A stretch of DNA of 64,000 nt from Tetramitus jugosus (taxonomy: Eukaryota; Heterolobosea; Eutetramitea; Acrasida; Vahlkampfiidae). The DNA is taken from NCBI GenBank assembly GCA_937625935.1, contig OW569375.1, positions 372,001-436,000 on the forward strand. The letters are read 5' to 3'. Positions within the stretch are counted from its first letter, which is position 1. Every line of letters begins with the position of its first letter. Below the pieces are notes generated by a model, which made no database searches, was not told the DNA's origin, and was given only the letters and a program-made list of their open reading frames with translations. Shown in pieces: positions 40,440-51,119 of this stretch. Made by a program: the position numbers and the translations under genes.

Positions 40440-43400
40440 TTATCGATCTATTTTATCAGCAGTTTCAAAGATTGAGTCGACAAATGACAACGCCAATCCG
40501 TAATCTGTCCTGATCCGGATCTGGGTGCTCACTGATTCGTCTTGCTCTGTGATGGGTTGGCACCAAAGGAGTAAATGATACTTTGGTGGCAGGAATACAA
40601 TGGCACATTCGGGTTTGGATGGAACAATAAATGGAGCTAATGTAGGACAGTTGTCTTTGAAATTCCAATCTTTGTGCATGACTCGAACAGACTCTGTCCA
40701 TTCGGTTGACTTCACATTCTTATGTTTCGGTGATCGAAGAGAGTTCGTGCTCGAATTGGTTGGAATCTTTCTTCTTCGTTGTCTCGTCTCTAACAAAATA
40801 TCTGTGGCTTTCATTGTCCATATGGCATCGAACAAAATCTCCTCCAAACATTGATGTGAGTACTTCTGGCGAAGTAGATCAGTGAGTGGCAGCGGCAGGA
40901 ACAAATCCTTAAAATTGATATTTAAGTTGTTCAGTTGTGTGACGCATAGAACCCCTGTGTCAATGTGATTGGTTCCAAAATGATCTACGGACTCATCTCG
41001 ATTGTTCTGAGCGCTATTAGACGCAGTGAACTGAGCATTGACTTGGAATACTCCAGGTAAAGGCCTAGTGGGATAGAAATGAAGTGTAAAAACATGCTCT
41101 GATAGTGAGGTTGCATTCTGGGCAATCGGAGGACTCAAGAAGGGAACCCTAACTGGCTTGATATTGGTCAAATGATGTGTTTGAGCACCTGAAAAGCTCA
41201 TTGTTAAGCCATAAACCTTGGCAGATGGCATCATTGGATCGCCTAGCTCCTCTCTGCTCTGAACTCTTTGCTTATTTACTTCCTCCCTTGTGGCATATCG
41301 CAACTTGAATTGCAACTCAATTTTGACAGCTGATATTGCAGACTCTGATGGTATGTTTGGTTCTGGTAGAAGACTTTCGTTGATATTATTTCCATGAGTC
41401 AATTTGAGAAGTTTGTTCATTTTAACCAAATGAACGTAGTGAGATCTGACAATATCTGCTATGGTTTCGTCACTGCACTCTTGTTTTCGGTTAATCGCTT
41501 CCTTTTGTTGAGTATCTGACACATCGTTTGTTTCGATACGTTCTAGATACAAGAATGGTAGAATGCGTTGTATTTGATTAGATGGCTTGTTAATGGCCGA
41601 TTTTGTGCGCAACATTCTCATAGTATCTCTATACTGAGCAGCTCGTTCATTCTCATCCAATGATAGAATATCTTGCAAGATAAATGCGAGCTTCTCCCCT
41701 TGTAGTGTAGTAAATAATCGATAATAGATATTGGCCCTATCCTTAATATCAACATTTTCATAATTTTTGCTCAACACGTGCAGTAAATTAATAAGGGGAT
41801 CATAGGCTGCGTGCGTTGATTTATCACTATCTCTAATACTAATGTTCACCATTGCTAATCGACAAGTCTTTAAAATTTCATCGCCAACTTCCCAATCTCC
41901 CGCCTGGCAAATGTGCTCCTGTCTCATATATTGGTATAAATAAGTTAATAAATTAAATGGGTCTATGAATGGATCCTCTGCAATGCGTTGTATGAGAGGA
42001 AAATAATAATGGATACTTTGAGAACGACTAGATAGCAGGCACAAGCGAGATTCCAATGAAGATAAGAATGATTTCGTGATTGTGAGATACTGTTCTGGAT
42101 CTGCAACTGATTTTGCAAATTCTTCGTACTTGTCAATAAAGTGTATCACGTTTTCTAGAATAAATGACTGTATCTTCCGATTTACACTTTGTGCTTCGAC
42201 CTCTCGGTCAATCATTTGAACCATATAATAATAGATGCGATTGTAATAAGAGGGTTGCTTCTGTAGCAACCGGAATAGAAAATCGAAAATGATATCGACT
42301 CGTCTGTTCTGTCCCCTCAGCTCCTTAAAGAAAAAGTAATCGTTCAAACAAACGAGAACATCCAACAGATTATCGCCTTTTTGGACAGTCCCACTACCTC
42401 TTGAAGCTGTTACATTATTGCTATATGACGCCGTTATACACTTGAGTTTCGCCTCCTTCAAAATAAGATCATCGAGAGACATTGGGAAAAATTGTCGATA
42501 GTATTGTTGCAGGAAGGAGGAATTTTGCGCATGTACCGTCCTTAATAGAGATATCATCCAATGCACTGCTAATGTTCTAAAATGAGAAGGCATCGAATAG
42601 TCTCTCATCATCCATGTCAACTTCATCAGCAACACTGACTCGTCATTCACATTCACCTCCATGTTTGTGCTGCTAAAATGCTTCAAAACTCGGTAAAAGT
42701 AGTGGAACTGAAGCGGATTCATTCCATAAATTTCACCCTTGAAGCAGTTACGAATCACATGAATGGGAAACTCTGTGAATGGAACAATGCGAAACAAGTG
42801 CTCCAATATGGTCGTTTCTCCCCAAACAGAAAACAAGGCACAATTCTCAACAACAAACGATAAGCACTGATGCACTTCCTTCTTCAAATCTGGAAGCAAG
42901 TAAGGTACAGTAATATTGTTTGACAGTGGAGACATCATATTGCTTGATCCATAACTCTGCATTACACTCGGAATAACAAATTTGATGGCAATACCATGAC
43001 CGTCATTCCCTACTCCAGTACTATAGTGCTGGTGATTGACATAAAAGTCATTATTGACAGCAAATCGATTTCCTCCACTGCTCACCGCAGTCGTCATTGT
43101 TGCCGTAGGTTGCTGTTGATGATAAAGCATCAATATTTTCTGTATCCAATTGTCCAAAACAATCATCAACAGTGTCGTATACGATTGAAGAATGTGAGAG
43201 CTTTCATTCTGACACAGTCGCAACAAATGAAACACATAGGACGACAGGAGACCAGGGTATTGACACTCTAGTTCATAGAGACACTCACAACACATTTGAC
43301 GAATCATTCGATTTTGAGAGCTCTGAGAAGACACACATGTCAACAGATAGGACACAAATGATTGAAATGTAGATTGATCCTTCTGGATCACATCCAATTC

Positions 43401-43899
43401 AATCATCATTGAACCAATGCATGTAATAATCTAATAAACAGCACACAAACACGATATCAAACAACCAACAACATCCATCATACCACATGGATCAACTTTT
43501 AATCATATGAAAACAACAACAACAACAAAATTTACATTAAATAGAGAAAAATATCGTACGTACATGTGAATCAACAAAAGCATTATTCTGATGATTACGA
43601 TTCTGTTGTAAAATGGCCATTAATCGCTCAAATGTCTCACAAAACAATGAAATATTGTTCTTGAAGAGAGGAGAACACTGATCCTGCAGATAATGTAAAT
43701 GATAGAGTTGAAAAGAATGATTATAAATGTCATTGGCACTTAAAACCACAAAATCTTGTTGTAGGTTCTGCTGCTGTTGTTGTTGTGAGCTTGAATGTTG
43801 TAAGATGTGAACAATTTGATTGATAATTTCAATCACAGCTGATGTGTTGTTGTTGTTATGGTGAAGGAGCAACCCTTCATCGAACAACAAGGGAAACAT
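40440..43899 (-). CDS. AP5B1: Adaptor complex 5 beta subunit (AP5B1)
   Basis: Exon 1 is 43899-43564 and exon 2 is 43430-40440, joined in phase 0 over a 133-nt GTACGT...TTAG intron. The product has 1108 residues (human AP5B1 about 880). Matches to AP5B1: CCECLYELECQYPGLLS against ACECLRELESCKPGLL, LNINFKDLFLPLPLTDLL against FVNFADLFLPFPQ, CLEEILFDAIW against FFEELWDS, and AIVFLPPKYHLLLWC against VAIHLPPDSKLLLRL. It also ends like the human protein. The N-terminal two thirds is helical repeat with Gln and Thr inserts. AP-5 works with SPG11/SPG15 on late endosomes for retrieval to the Golgi. The gene is divergent from the oxygenase gene with 175 bases between the starts. Confidence 0.88.
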
Positions 43900-44074
43900 G
43901 TGAAAGCTTTTTATGTTTGTTCTCTCTGCAAATACGCGGGTATTTTCTCCGGTTGCATCGGTGTATTTCCGGCAGCTAAAAATTCTGATTGGTTGGAGGT
44001 GAATTTGAGTTGTTTTGAGAGAAGATGTGCCAGCTGGGAATTGAAAACCAACAACACAAAAAGATCATAACACC

Positions 44075-44989
44075 ATGGAGTCTTCTTTCTTGAAAGGAAG
44101 AGATTTGGATCAGAATCTCATCCCTGTTATTTCACTTGAAAACTATGAGCAAAACTATGAGAGAATAGCTCAGGAGATCAAGAGAGCATGTGAGACCATT
44201 GGTTTCTTCTATTTGAGTAACCATGGGTTAGAGGAACAAGCACGTGAAGTGTTTCGATACTCGCAGCAAATGTTCACCGGTCTGACACAGAGCCAGAAGG
44301 ATCAATTCAAGATTACGAGTCACAGTGGAAATCGTGGCTATTGTTTGAATGCTGCCGAGGAGTTGCAAAAGGGTGTTGTCGATAACAAGGAAGCTTTCAA
44401 TGTTGGCAAGCCAGAAACGGATGATAATCAATCGTGTTGGCCAAGCGATTTAGATTTGCCAGAGCAGATTGCAGATTTTAGGCCAAAGATGCAATCCTTT
44501 TATGACTCGTGTCATGAATTTGTAACGAACAGATTGTTGAATTGTTTGGCAATTGGTCTGGGTTGGGAGGAGAACTTTTTTCAATTGAATCATACCGAGA
44601 AGCCTCATACGTTCCGATTGTTGCACTATCCACCTGCGAGAGAAGCGTCTGGAGAATTGAGTATTGCTGCAGGAGAGCACTCGGACTATGGTACGATCAC
44701 TCTATTGTTCCAGGATCAAACTGGTGGCTTGCAGGTCCGTGATTTGAATAACGATTGGGTCAATGTGACACCAATTGAAGGAACCATCGTGGTCAATATT
44801 GCAGACCTGTTGCAGAAATGGACCGATGGTAAATATGTGAGCACAAAGCACAGAGTCATTCAAAAGAAGAGTAGCTCTGATCGATACTCTATGGCCTACT
44901 TTGTCCACCCAAATCCAAAAACGCCAGTCAAGGAGACTACAGCCATCGAGTACTTACTGATGCGTCTCAACGACACGCACAAGTATTGA
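44075..44989 (+). CDS. 2-oxoglutarate/Fe(II)-dependent dioxygenase, isopenicillin N synthase-like
   Basis: Single exon, 304 residues. The N-terminal DIOX_N region (IPVISLENYEQN, ACETIGFFYLSNHGL) is followed by the double-stranded beta helix with iron ligands His202 and Asp204 (GEHSDYGTITLLFQD) and His259 (STKHRVIQ). The 2-oxoglutarate-binding Arg-x-Ser is present as Arg270-Tyr-Ser272 (DRYSMAYF). All ligands are intact. The family in plants, fungi and bacteria hydroxylates, desaturates or closes rings on small molecules. The layout LLHYPP and GGLQVRDLNNDWVNVTP is typical of flavonol- or GA-oxidase relatives and bacterial homologues. Substrate is unknown. Confidence 0.93.
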   Translation: MESSFLKGRDLDQNLIPVISLENYEQNYERIAQEIKRACETIGFFYLSNHGLEEQAREVFRYSQQMFTGLTQSQKDQFKITSHSGNRGYCLNAAEELQKGVVDNKEAFNVGKPETDDNQSCWPSDLDLPEQIADFRPKMQSFYDSCHEFVTNRLLNCLAIGLGWEENFFQLNHTEKPHTFRLLHYPPAREASGELSIAAGEHSDYGTITLLFQDQTGGLQVRDLNNDWVNVTPIEGTIVVNIADLLQKWTDGKYVSTKHRVIQKKSSSDRYSMAYFVHPNPKTPVKETTAIEYLLMRLNDTHKY

Positions 44990-45159
44990 TATTGGACATC
45001 AATCGTATTTGCTTCCATTATAAATTATTTTGGATGATACTTTGCAGTGTGGAAAGTTACACAATTTTGGTTGTATTCATTTATTCCGATGTTCTTTTTT
45101 TATGGTCCGGGTATGGGCTTGGTCAACTGAGTGGTCGCGACTTTCATCTTTCGGACAAC

Positions 45160-45240
45160 ATGAGCCGCTCTTCCAACAGAGAAACCAAACCTCTACTTCC
45201 ATACTACCTTCATACTCCCGATCTCAAATACAATGGTTGA
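45160..45240 (+). other. Upstream ORF overlapping the start codon of the next gene
   Basis: An ATG at 45160 opens a 26-codon frame ending in TGA at 45238-45240. It overlaps the main ATG at 45233 in another frame (the overlap reads AATGGTTGA). If it is in the 5' leader, ribosomes would have to skip it or back up to start the main protein. Confidence 0.45.
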
Positions 45241-46111
45241 GACAAAAACCAAACGAAAGAAAAAGAACTCCTTTGTCAAAGATGACGTGAATCAGGAAGC
45301 AACAATTAAAACAGATACTGTTACAATCGAACACATGGACCCTGTATTGGACAAGGTAGAAACATCATTTGAGAAACAAGTCGTTCACAAGGACAATGTC
45401 CACGAACATCACATCCAACCAACAATCGAAGTCCGGGAGAAGCCCATCGAACGACAAATTTATCACCCAGAGGAGTGTATCACTGTCAAGGAAGAAGCAA
45501 TTTACTCCACTCAAGGAGAGAAAGGGATTGATGATGCATTGAAGAACCTTGGATTGGGCGAGAGTATATCTAACCAGATTAAATCTCAAATCATGTCCTC
45601 TGTGGAGCGAACAAGGGTCGATGAGGCCAATGAAGATACAATCCAAGTCAGTGTGTCCGAGAGGCCCTCCTCCTCATCCACGACTGTCCGATCATCGATG
45701 CCTATCGAAACGAATTCTGAAGTGAGAATCGAAAGGGAAATCATTGTTCGAAGAGTGACAAGAGAAGTTCACGTTCAACCAGTCATCTATATCCACGAAC
45801 CGAGAATTGTCGAAGAAAAGGTGTTTAGAGAAGTCGAAACAGTGCCCACGAGGTCCATTGTCGAAGATTCATCAATCACCATTGGTCACAGTCCAAGAAT
45901 TGTCGAACAACCAAGATCTATCTCTTTTGTTGATCGTCTCAGAGATGCATTCTTTGCCAAGCGAGACTCTCACCAGAGGATTATTCCTCATCGAGCTCCG
46001 ATTCGCTCTCAGATTGGAGATATCCATATCCTGGGTCCTCCACCTCCACGAGTTGAACCCAAAGAACGAATCACTACTCGAACTACCACCTATGGAACAA
46101 CATCATATTAG
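45233..46111 (+). CDS. Hypothetical charged protein with repeated His/Glu/Val-rich strand motifs
   Basis: Single exon, 292 residues, unrecognised. It begins with a basic stretch (TKTKRKKKNSF). Sequences of alternating charge and Val/Ile follow: HKDNVHEHHIQPTIEVREK, VRIEREIIVRRVTREVHVQP and YIHEPRIVEEKVFREVE. These look like imperfect repeats of the type V-x-x-x-V-H-x-x-x-x-P-x-I, perhaps beta-rich. A central helix (GIDDALKNLGLGESISNQI) and Ser-rich linkers separate them. The C terminus is Arg/Pro rich, ending in TTRTTTYGTTSY. No signal peptide or membrane segment. Similar Val/His/Glu-rich strings occur in stress-related proteins of other microbes, but no family can be named. An upstream ORF overlaps its ATG. 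Confidence 0.6.
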   Translation: MVETKTKRKKKNSFVKDDVNQEATIKTDTVTIEHMDPVLDKVETSFEKQVVHKDNVHEHHIQPTIEVREKPIERQIYHPEECITVKEEAIYSTQGEKGIDDALKNLGLGESISNQIKSQIMSSVERTRVDEANEDTIQVSVSERPSSSSTTVRSSMPIETNSEVRIEREIIVRRVTREVHVQPVIYIHEPRIVEEKVFREVETVPTRSIVEDSSITIGHSPRIVEQPRSISFVDRLRDAFFAKRDSHQRIIPHRAPIRSQIGDIHILGPPPPRVEPKERITTRTTTYGTTSY

Positions 46112-46711
46112 CCACTGACACCTCATGCATTCTGTATTTGAAGGGTATAAACAATTCTCGTATTTAGAACTTTTTCCCGCATTTTTTGCGGCGTTTTCCT
46201 GCGGACCAGAACTTTCTTCCGCGTTTCTTCACTTTGTTGAAGCCAAGCAATTCCAGCCCTCTTTGATTTGAATTCTCCAACGGAGTCAAAAACAACTCAG
46301 AGCTGCGCACCCAACATTTCTCTGTTGTGAGCAATCATTCTTTCGTGATCCTTGTTGAAATTTCCTTCCAGCTCAGCAACTTCATATTTAATCAACAACC
46401 AACACGACTACCCAACACACAGCAATAACGAATAGCTATTTTGTTGTTTTTTGAAGTTCAAAATAGCTCAATTCATCCATCCATCTCAACGTTCTCTCAA
46501 AGTTGATTCATCTTATCACGATTGTTGGGTCCCACTCATCCACACCCCCCAACTCAAACAACCACCCCTGTTTTGTTAAAATCAAATACCGCTTCAATTC
46601 AAATTGATTTGCGTGAGAGAATCTCTATTTTCACAACCAACAACCAACAAAACAACCAACCAATAGACAACATAAATTATAGTAGAATACAAAAATTGTA
46701 TCCTGCACGAA
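46112..46711. other. Promoter/leader region of the MYB gene
   Basis: 600 bases without believable ORFs. There is a TTTCCCGC site at 46173-46180 followed by TTGCGGCG and CTGCGG, then a long C/A-rich leader up to the ATG at 46712. Confidence 0.4.
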
Positions 46712-49700
46712 ATGACCATCCGAGAACTGAATCGCGAACAGCGACCAAAATACAAAAATCATCATGTCGATGATGACAATGATGATGAAGAAGCAACGAC
46801 ATCACCATTGGATGACATGATGATACGGCCCATTGATGACAACAACAACAACAACAACAATAGCAACATACCATCTCCACCTTCTTCTCCACTGCAAGTG
46901 ACTTTTGATGACAACAACAACAACAATCATAGTAGTAGTACGAGTAGTGACTCATTTGATGAAAATTCCAATAGTAATAACAATAACAATAGTAGTAGTA
47001 GCAGCAGTAGTAGTAGTAGTGGTAGTAGTATGCCTCGGATACCGAGTATTGGAAGTTCATTAATGATGATGAGTCCACTCACCGGAAATCCATTTAGTTT
47101 TCCTCATTTACGGTCCAGTAATTCTCTCTACGAGTTGGAAACATTGTCCAAATCTGCATCTTCGATATCATTGTCAAGTTACCTCAAAGACTTTCCCATT
47201 TCTTCCAGCAGTAGTAGCAGTAGTTTGAATCATAATAATAATAATAACAGTAATAGTAATAATAACAATAATAATAATAGTAATAACAGTCAAAATAATG
47301 ATCAAGTGGATTTGATGAAATCAGCGTCGACTTATTCATTGAGTGATTATGTGAGTTCGGCCAATTTGTTGAAATCACCATCGACTAGTTCTCTCAGTGC
47401 ACTTCAAAAATCATCATCTAGTTCATCATTATCCGAATTGCATGCTTCTTCACTGTTAAAGAGCAGCTCTTGTGCTTCCTTTAGCAAGTATCAAGTGTGT
47501 GATGATGTTGATGATGATGATGGCGTAGATGTGAATGTAGATGTGGATGGTATCGGTTGTGATCATAACGAGAATGATGATGATCAACATCACAAGAGTA
47601 GCAATATTGATTCATCTGGAGATGGAAGTGGTGTAAATAACATGAATAATAACAATCAGAAAAAGAAGAAAAAGAAGAGTAAGAAGAAGAAGAAGAAGAA
47701 TTTGAATGATGATGATGATGAGAGGAGTGAGAATTTGAGTGATGAAACGATGAACAGGAATGAACGTGAACAATTGTCTTCCTCTTCACGAATGACTCGT
47801 CCATTGTCCAGTGGTGTAAATTTACTGCCTTCTTCAGCATCGATCATTAGTCCATTGGATTCTGCTGTGAATAGTGTTGATCATGGTGCTGTTGTTGTGA
47901 ATAATCGAAACAATAACAGCCTACTTCCATCGCTGTATGATCGATTATTGGGCAGTTCTGGATCTGCACAGAACAGGAACGCCCCGGCAATCAATGTTAC
48001 GCAACCAATTCCTCCACTGTCACAACAGAATCATCATCATCAGCATCCTCATCCTCATAATCACAATCATCATTCATCATCTAACCACTCTCATATGACT
48101 TCTGCTTCTTCCTCCTCACCACCACCTCCACCATACTCTCATGTTCCTCAGTCTCATTCTCATTCTCACTCACATTCTTATCCTGCACCATCGGCTACTC
48201 CTGCTCACCATCCACATCATCCACAGCATCACCACCATCCTCATTGTCCTCATCATCCATATTCTCATCACCATCAGCCATCCTATCAGCACTCTTATCC
48301 TGTTGCTCCACCATCCTCCTCATCTGAACTGCCTCCCAATAACCCTCATCTGTACAAGCAATATTCAGCAGCATTTGGTAGCGCTCCTCAGAACACCACT
48401 GCGCCACTTTCATATCCACCATTTGGTTTCAACCCTGTTCAACCATCTGGATCATCGATACGTATGCTCGAAAATCATCCCTATTTGAACGTAGTAGCTC
48501 CCACGGATCCTTATGTGCCTCAGAGTCATTTGCCTCATCAACATCATCAACATCCATCGATCAATATTCAACAGCAGCAAGAGAGTGCGCACATTCATCC
48601 ATCTTCGGTCAAAGTGCACAATTATTCTATGCATACTCATCAAGAAGCGCCACCACAGCGATCCTCGTCGCCTCCAATCTCTACGTTTGAACAATTTAAC
48701 AAAAGACAGAGCGAAGAACAGCCAATGTATGTACCAAAGCAGATGTAACTGTATTTTTTTCTCCTTACGCGTTCAATAGCACTCACTAACTTCTCATTTT
48801 AGTTTGAATCCAACTCTGGACCCGAACATTCAAGTACCACAGGGAGAATATGTAAAGATCAATGGAGAAATGTACAATGATCGCGGTTACAAAATTTGTG
48901 GTCACTTAAATCAACATAGTAAGCCCTGTCAGAGAATAGGAAAGTGTCCCTTCCATTGGAAGCTAACCAAGGATAAGGAAGAGGGTGAAAGTACAGCAGG
49001 AACAGGGAACGATAACGGATCTCCGGCATCAAATACGGAGGAGTCCGATTCAACTCCCGTAAAGAACGAAGTGGCAATTTCTGAGCAATTCAACCAAACT
49101 GCCACAGCAGTTATGCCTGCACCGCCACAGAGGACACCCATGAAACGCGGCCCATACAAGCAGGGATGGTCAAAAGAAGAACATTTATTGTTCCTCAAGG
49201 GTCTAAAACAACACGGCAAGGGAGCATGGAAGGAAATATCAACCATTGTCGGAACTCGTACACCCACTCAAATTCAGAGTCACGCCCAAAAGTACTTTTT
49301 ACGCCAGAAGCAAAAGGTGAAGAATAAGAGAAGTATCCACGACATTACAATGGATGATTTGAGTGGAAATAATAATGGTAGAGGTGGTAGAGATGATCCA
49401 GATGAAGAGGAGAGTGATAGCGATTCCTCTGAGGAAGAGATCACTCAAAGTGCAAACAAGAGAGCAAAAACAATGCATGATGCTCCCAGTAACACAATGG
49501 ATGCTCCCCCAGCAGCTATTGTGACAACACAAGCACGGTCATCACCTCCTTTGCCAATGAATCAGCTCACTCCTCAAGCGCTTCACAATGCCCATGCAGA
49601 TTTCCAAAAGATGGTTACCATGTTTCCAAACATCCATCCAAATGTGCTGGCTCAGCTTATTGCTATGAACTCTTTGCAAGCCACTACTGCGAACCAACAG

Positions 49701-49778
49701 CCTGAAGGCACCAACAATTCTTCGCCACCAACAATTGATTACTCTCTTCTCGCGGACCAGAGACAAAAAACAACGTGA
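46712..49778 (+). CDS. SHAQKYF-class MYB-like transcription factor with a Cys/His-rich finger and large disordered N terminus
   Basis: Exons 46712-48744 and 48803-49778, joined in phase 2 over a 58-nt GTAACT...TTTTAG intron, give 1002 residues. Residues 1-670 are low complexity: Asn, Ser, Asp, a Lys block (about 310-335), and His/Pro-rich sequence (about 440-530). Exon 2 begins with a short ordered block (VPQGEYVKINGEMYNDRGYK). A Cys/His array follows, ICGHLNQHSKPCQRIGKCPFH, likely to bind zinc. Then one MYB repeat (about 790-845) follows: GWSKEEHLLFLKGLKQHGKG, AWKEISTIVGTRTPTQIQSH and AQKYF, the SHAQKYF signature of plant and Dictyostelium single-MYB factors. It should bind GATA-type DNA in the nucleus; targets are unknown. 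Its 3' end is duplicated at 51005-51119. Confidence 0.88.
46842..47300 (+). repeat. AAC/AGT/AAT triplet runs (poly-Asn/Ser coding)
   Basis: Several runs of AAC, AAT and AGT triplets inside the MYB gene, encoding Asn and Ser tracts. They are likely length-variable. Confidence 0.9.
48030..48300 (+). repeat. CAT/CAC-rich poly-His coding stretch
   Basis: His/Pro/Ser-rich coding sequence within the MYB gene (HHHQHPHPHNHNHH and similar). It could bind metal or drive nuclear-speckle localisation; inference only. Confidence 0.85.
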
Positions 49779-49833
49779 CACAATTAGTTTTGATAAAGGA
49801 CCAACTATCAGCAAAAACTAAGCATGATTATAG
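49727..49833. repeat. Copy 1 of a duplicated segment (MYB 3' end)
   Basis: These 107 bases span the end of the MYB coding sequence and its 3' flank. They recur with a few substitutions and one 8-base insertion at 51005-51119. Confidence 0.9.
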
Positions 49834-49858
49834 GAGCAGAATTGAGATCCGCCAGCAA

Positions 49859-50116
49859 TCAGCCATATAGAGGGTGAATGCCAGTCAAGTGTGGAAATGC
49901 ACCGTCTGTAATTTGAGTACAACCACTCATATCGAGTGTATGAATACCCTCTGTGATATTCATGCAGCCACTCATATCGAGCCCATCTCCCAAAGTTCGT
50001 ATGAGTGTTCTCTTATTGGACATAAATAATTGATTGAATTTGAACAGATTAATGCCTTTGCAAGTGTAACTCAATTGTAACCATTCTCGAGTGTCACAAA
50101 ACTCAATAATGTTCAA
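49859..50116 (-). pseudogene. Relic of an F-box-like/leucine-rich repeat gene
   Basis: This 85-codon open frame lacks an ATG and is a chimeric remnant. Its N-terminal half (NIIEFCDTREWLQLSYTCKG, then FMSNKRTLIRTLG) matches the start of the gene at 52104-53195. The text then jumps, without the linker, to two and a half LRR units (LDMSGC...ITEGIHTLDMSGCTQITDGAF) that match the gene at 51104-51970. The last unit ends IHPLYG at a stop. About 800 bases of repeat are missing relative to an intact gene. Both flanks (MYB tail on one side, a piece of the 53244-54578 gene on the other) are relics of the same block. Confidence 0.8.
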
Positions 50117-50195
50117 CCATGTATCCCTGCAAAGCGCAGAACAAATTTCAATTGTGGACCGTTCCTTTCATTGCGCATGGTTTCATCAGTCACAC

Positions 50196-50276
50196 GTCCT
50201 CAAACAAGATGTGATCGTTCAAGTGATCCAGAAGTGAAAGAAGTCTCGAAGCAATTCTTGATAAATTACACTGCTC
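50196..50276. pseudogene. Relic of the 5' end of the HExxH gene
   Basis: About 80 bases beginning GTCCTCAAACAAG match 54438-54532, the start region of the 53244-54578 gene, with substitutions and a small deletion. It is out of context here and cannot encode a product. Confidence 0.8.
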
Positions 50277-50698
50277 GAACTATGGAGGGAGCTCAATTTG
50301 TTCGCTGAGAGACCACATGAAAGATTACCAGGTTTATAGTGATCAATCCAGGAATGGGAAGAGAGCTGGTTAAGGAACGTGATTTATTGGTGGAAATCAT
50401 CAGAATTTTCTATGGGACTGAACGAAACAGCTTGAAGGAGGCTGGAAGATGTGGTCATCGACAATTCACAGATATGCGCTTCAACATGAATCTGGTTCAT
50501 ATCCTCCACGGCCGTTTAAGAAAAGAAGGGTTCTTTTCTGAATTCTCCTCCATGTAACTCGGAATATTATTGTTGTAAGGCATTCTTTTACGGTTACCGA
50601 AGCTTTTAAAAGTTAACGCAAATTGTTTGAGGAGAACCAACAACCATCAAAACAAATCGATATTGCAAACCCCGGCCCCCTCATATGTCCCTCTAGTT

Positions 50699-50893
50699 AT
50701 GAGTTCAAAAGTGGAGAGAGTTCAATTGGCTGAAACAAAGAAGGCTGACAAAGGTGAACACACGAAACAACCAAAACAACAAAAGCCAAAAGACTGTAAG
50801 AGAAAGAGATCTGCGGATGAGCAGCGAATTGAAGCAGAATTTAAGAAACTCATGGAAATAATGAATGAAGGCTACGACCCGGTGCCATTTTAA
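50699..50893 (+). CDS. Small hypothetical basic protein
   Basis: 64 residues from the ATG at 50699. Lys/Gln-rich at first (KQPKQQKPKDCKRKRS), then a helix (DEQRIEAEFKKLMEIMNEGY) and the end DPVPF. No family is recognised. It sits between the relic block and the second copy of the MYB tail, so it may be a gene unique to this spot or a chance frame. Confidence 0.4.
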   Translation: MSSKVERVQLAETKKADKGEHTKQPKQQKPKDCKRKRSADEQRIEAEFKKLMEIMNEGYDPVPF

Positions 50894-51004
50894 TACACTA
50901 AATGCCAAGCCTATCCTAGAACTTGACACACTAGTAATAAAAATCCGCAAATGTAGTGATTTATCAGAAGGGGAAATGTGAAACTGACAAAATGACAGTA
51001 CGGG

Positions 51005-51119
51005 ACCAACAATTGATTACTCTCTTCTCGCAGACCAGAGACAAAAAACAACATGATACAATTAGTTTTGATAAAGGACCAACTATATGTTTATCAGCAA
51101 AAACTAAGTATGATTATAG
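51005..51119. repeat. Copy 2 of the duplicated MYB 3' end
   Basis: Nearly identical to 49727-49833, with CGCAGACC for CGCGGACC, CATGATAC for CGTGACAC, and an inserted TATGTTTA. It directly abuts the 3' end of the LRR gene at 51104, just as copy 1 abuts the LRR relic. Confidence 0.9.

Noticed and set aside
46677-47381. Tyr/Cys-rich minus-strand frames
   Set aside because: Shadows of AAC/AGT triplet runs in the MYB gene.
47481-48694. His/Ser- and Met/Leu-rich frames on either strand
   Set aside because: Shadows of the Lys- and His-coding repeats of the MYB gene.
50339-50557. 72-codon plus-strand frame
   Set aside because: Begins with GTG, no recognisable features, and lies beside relic DNA.
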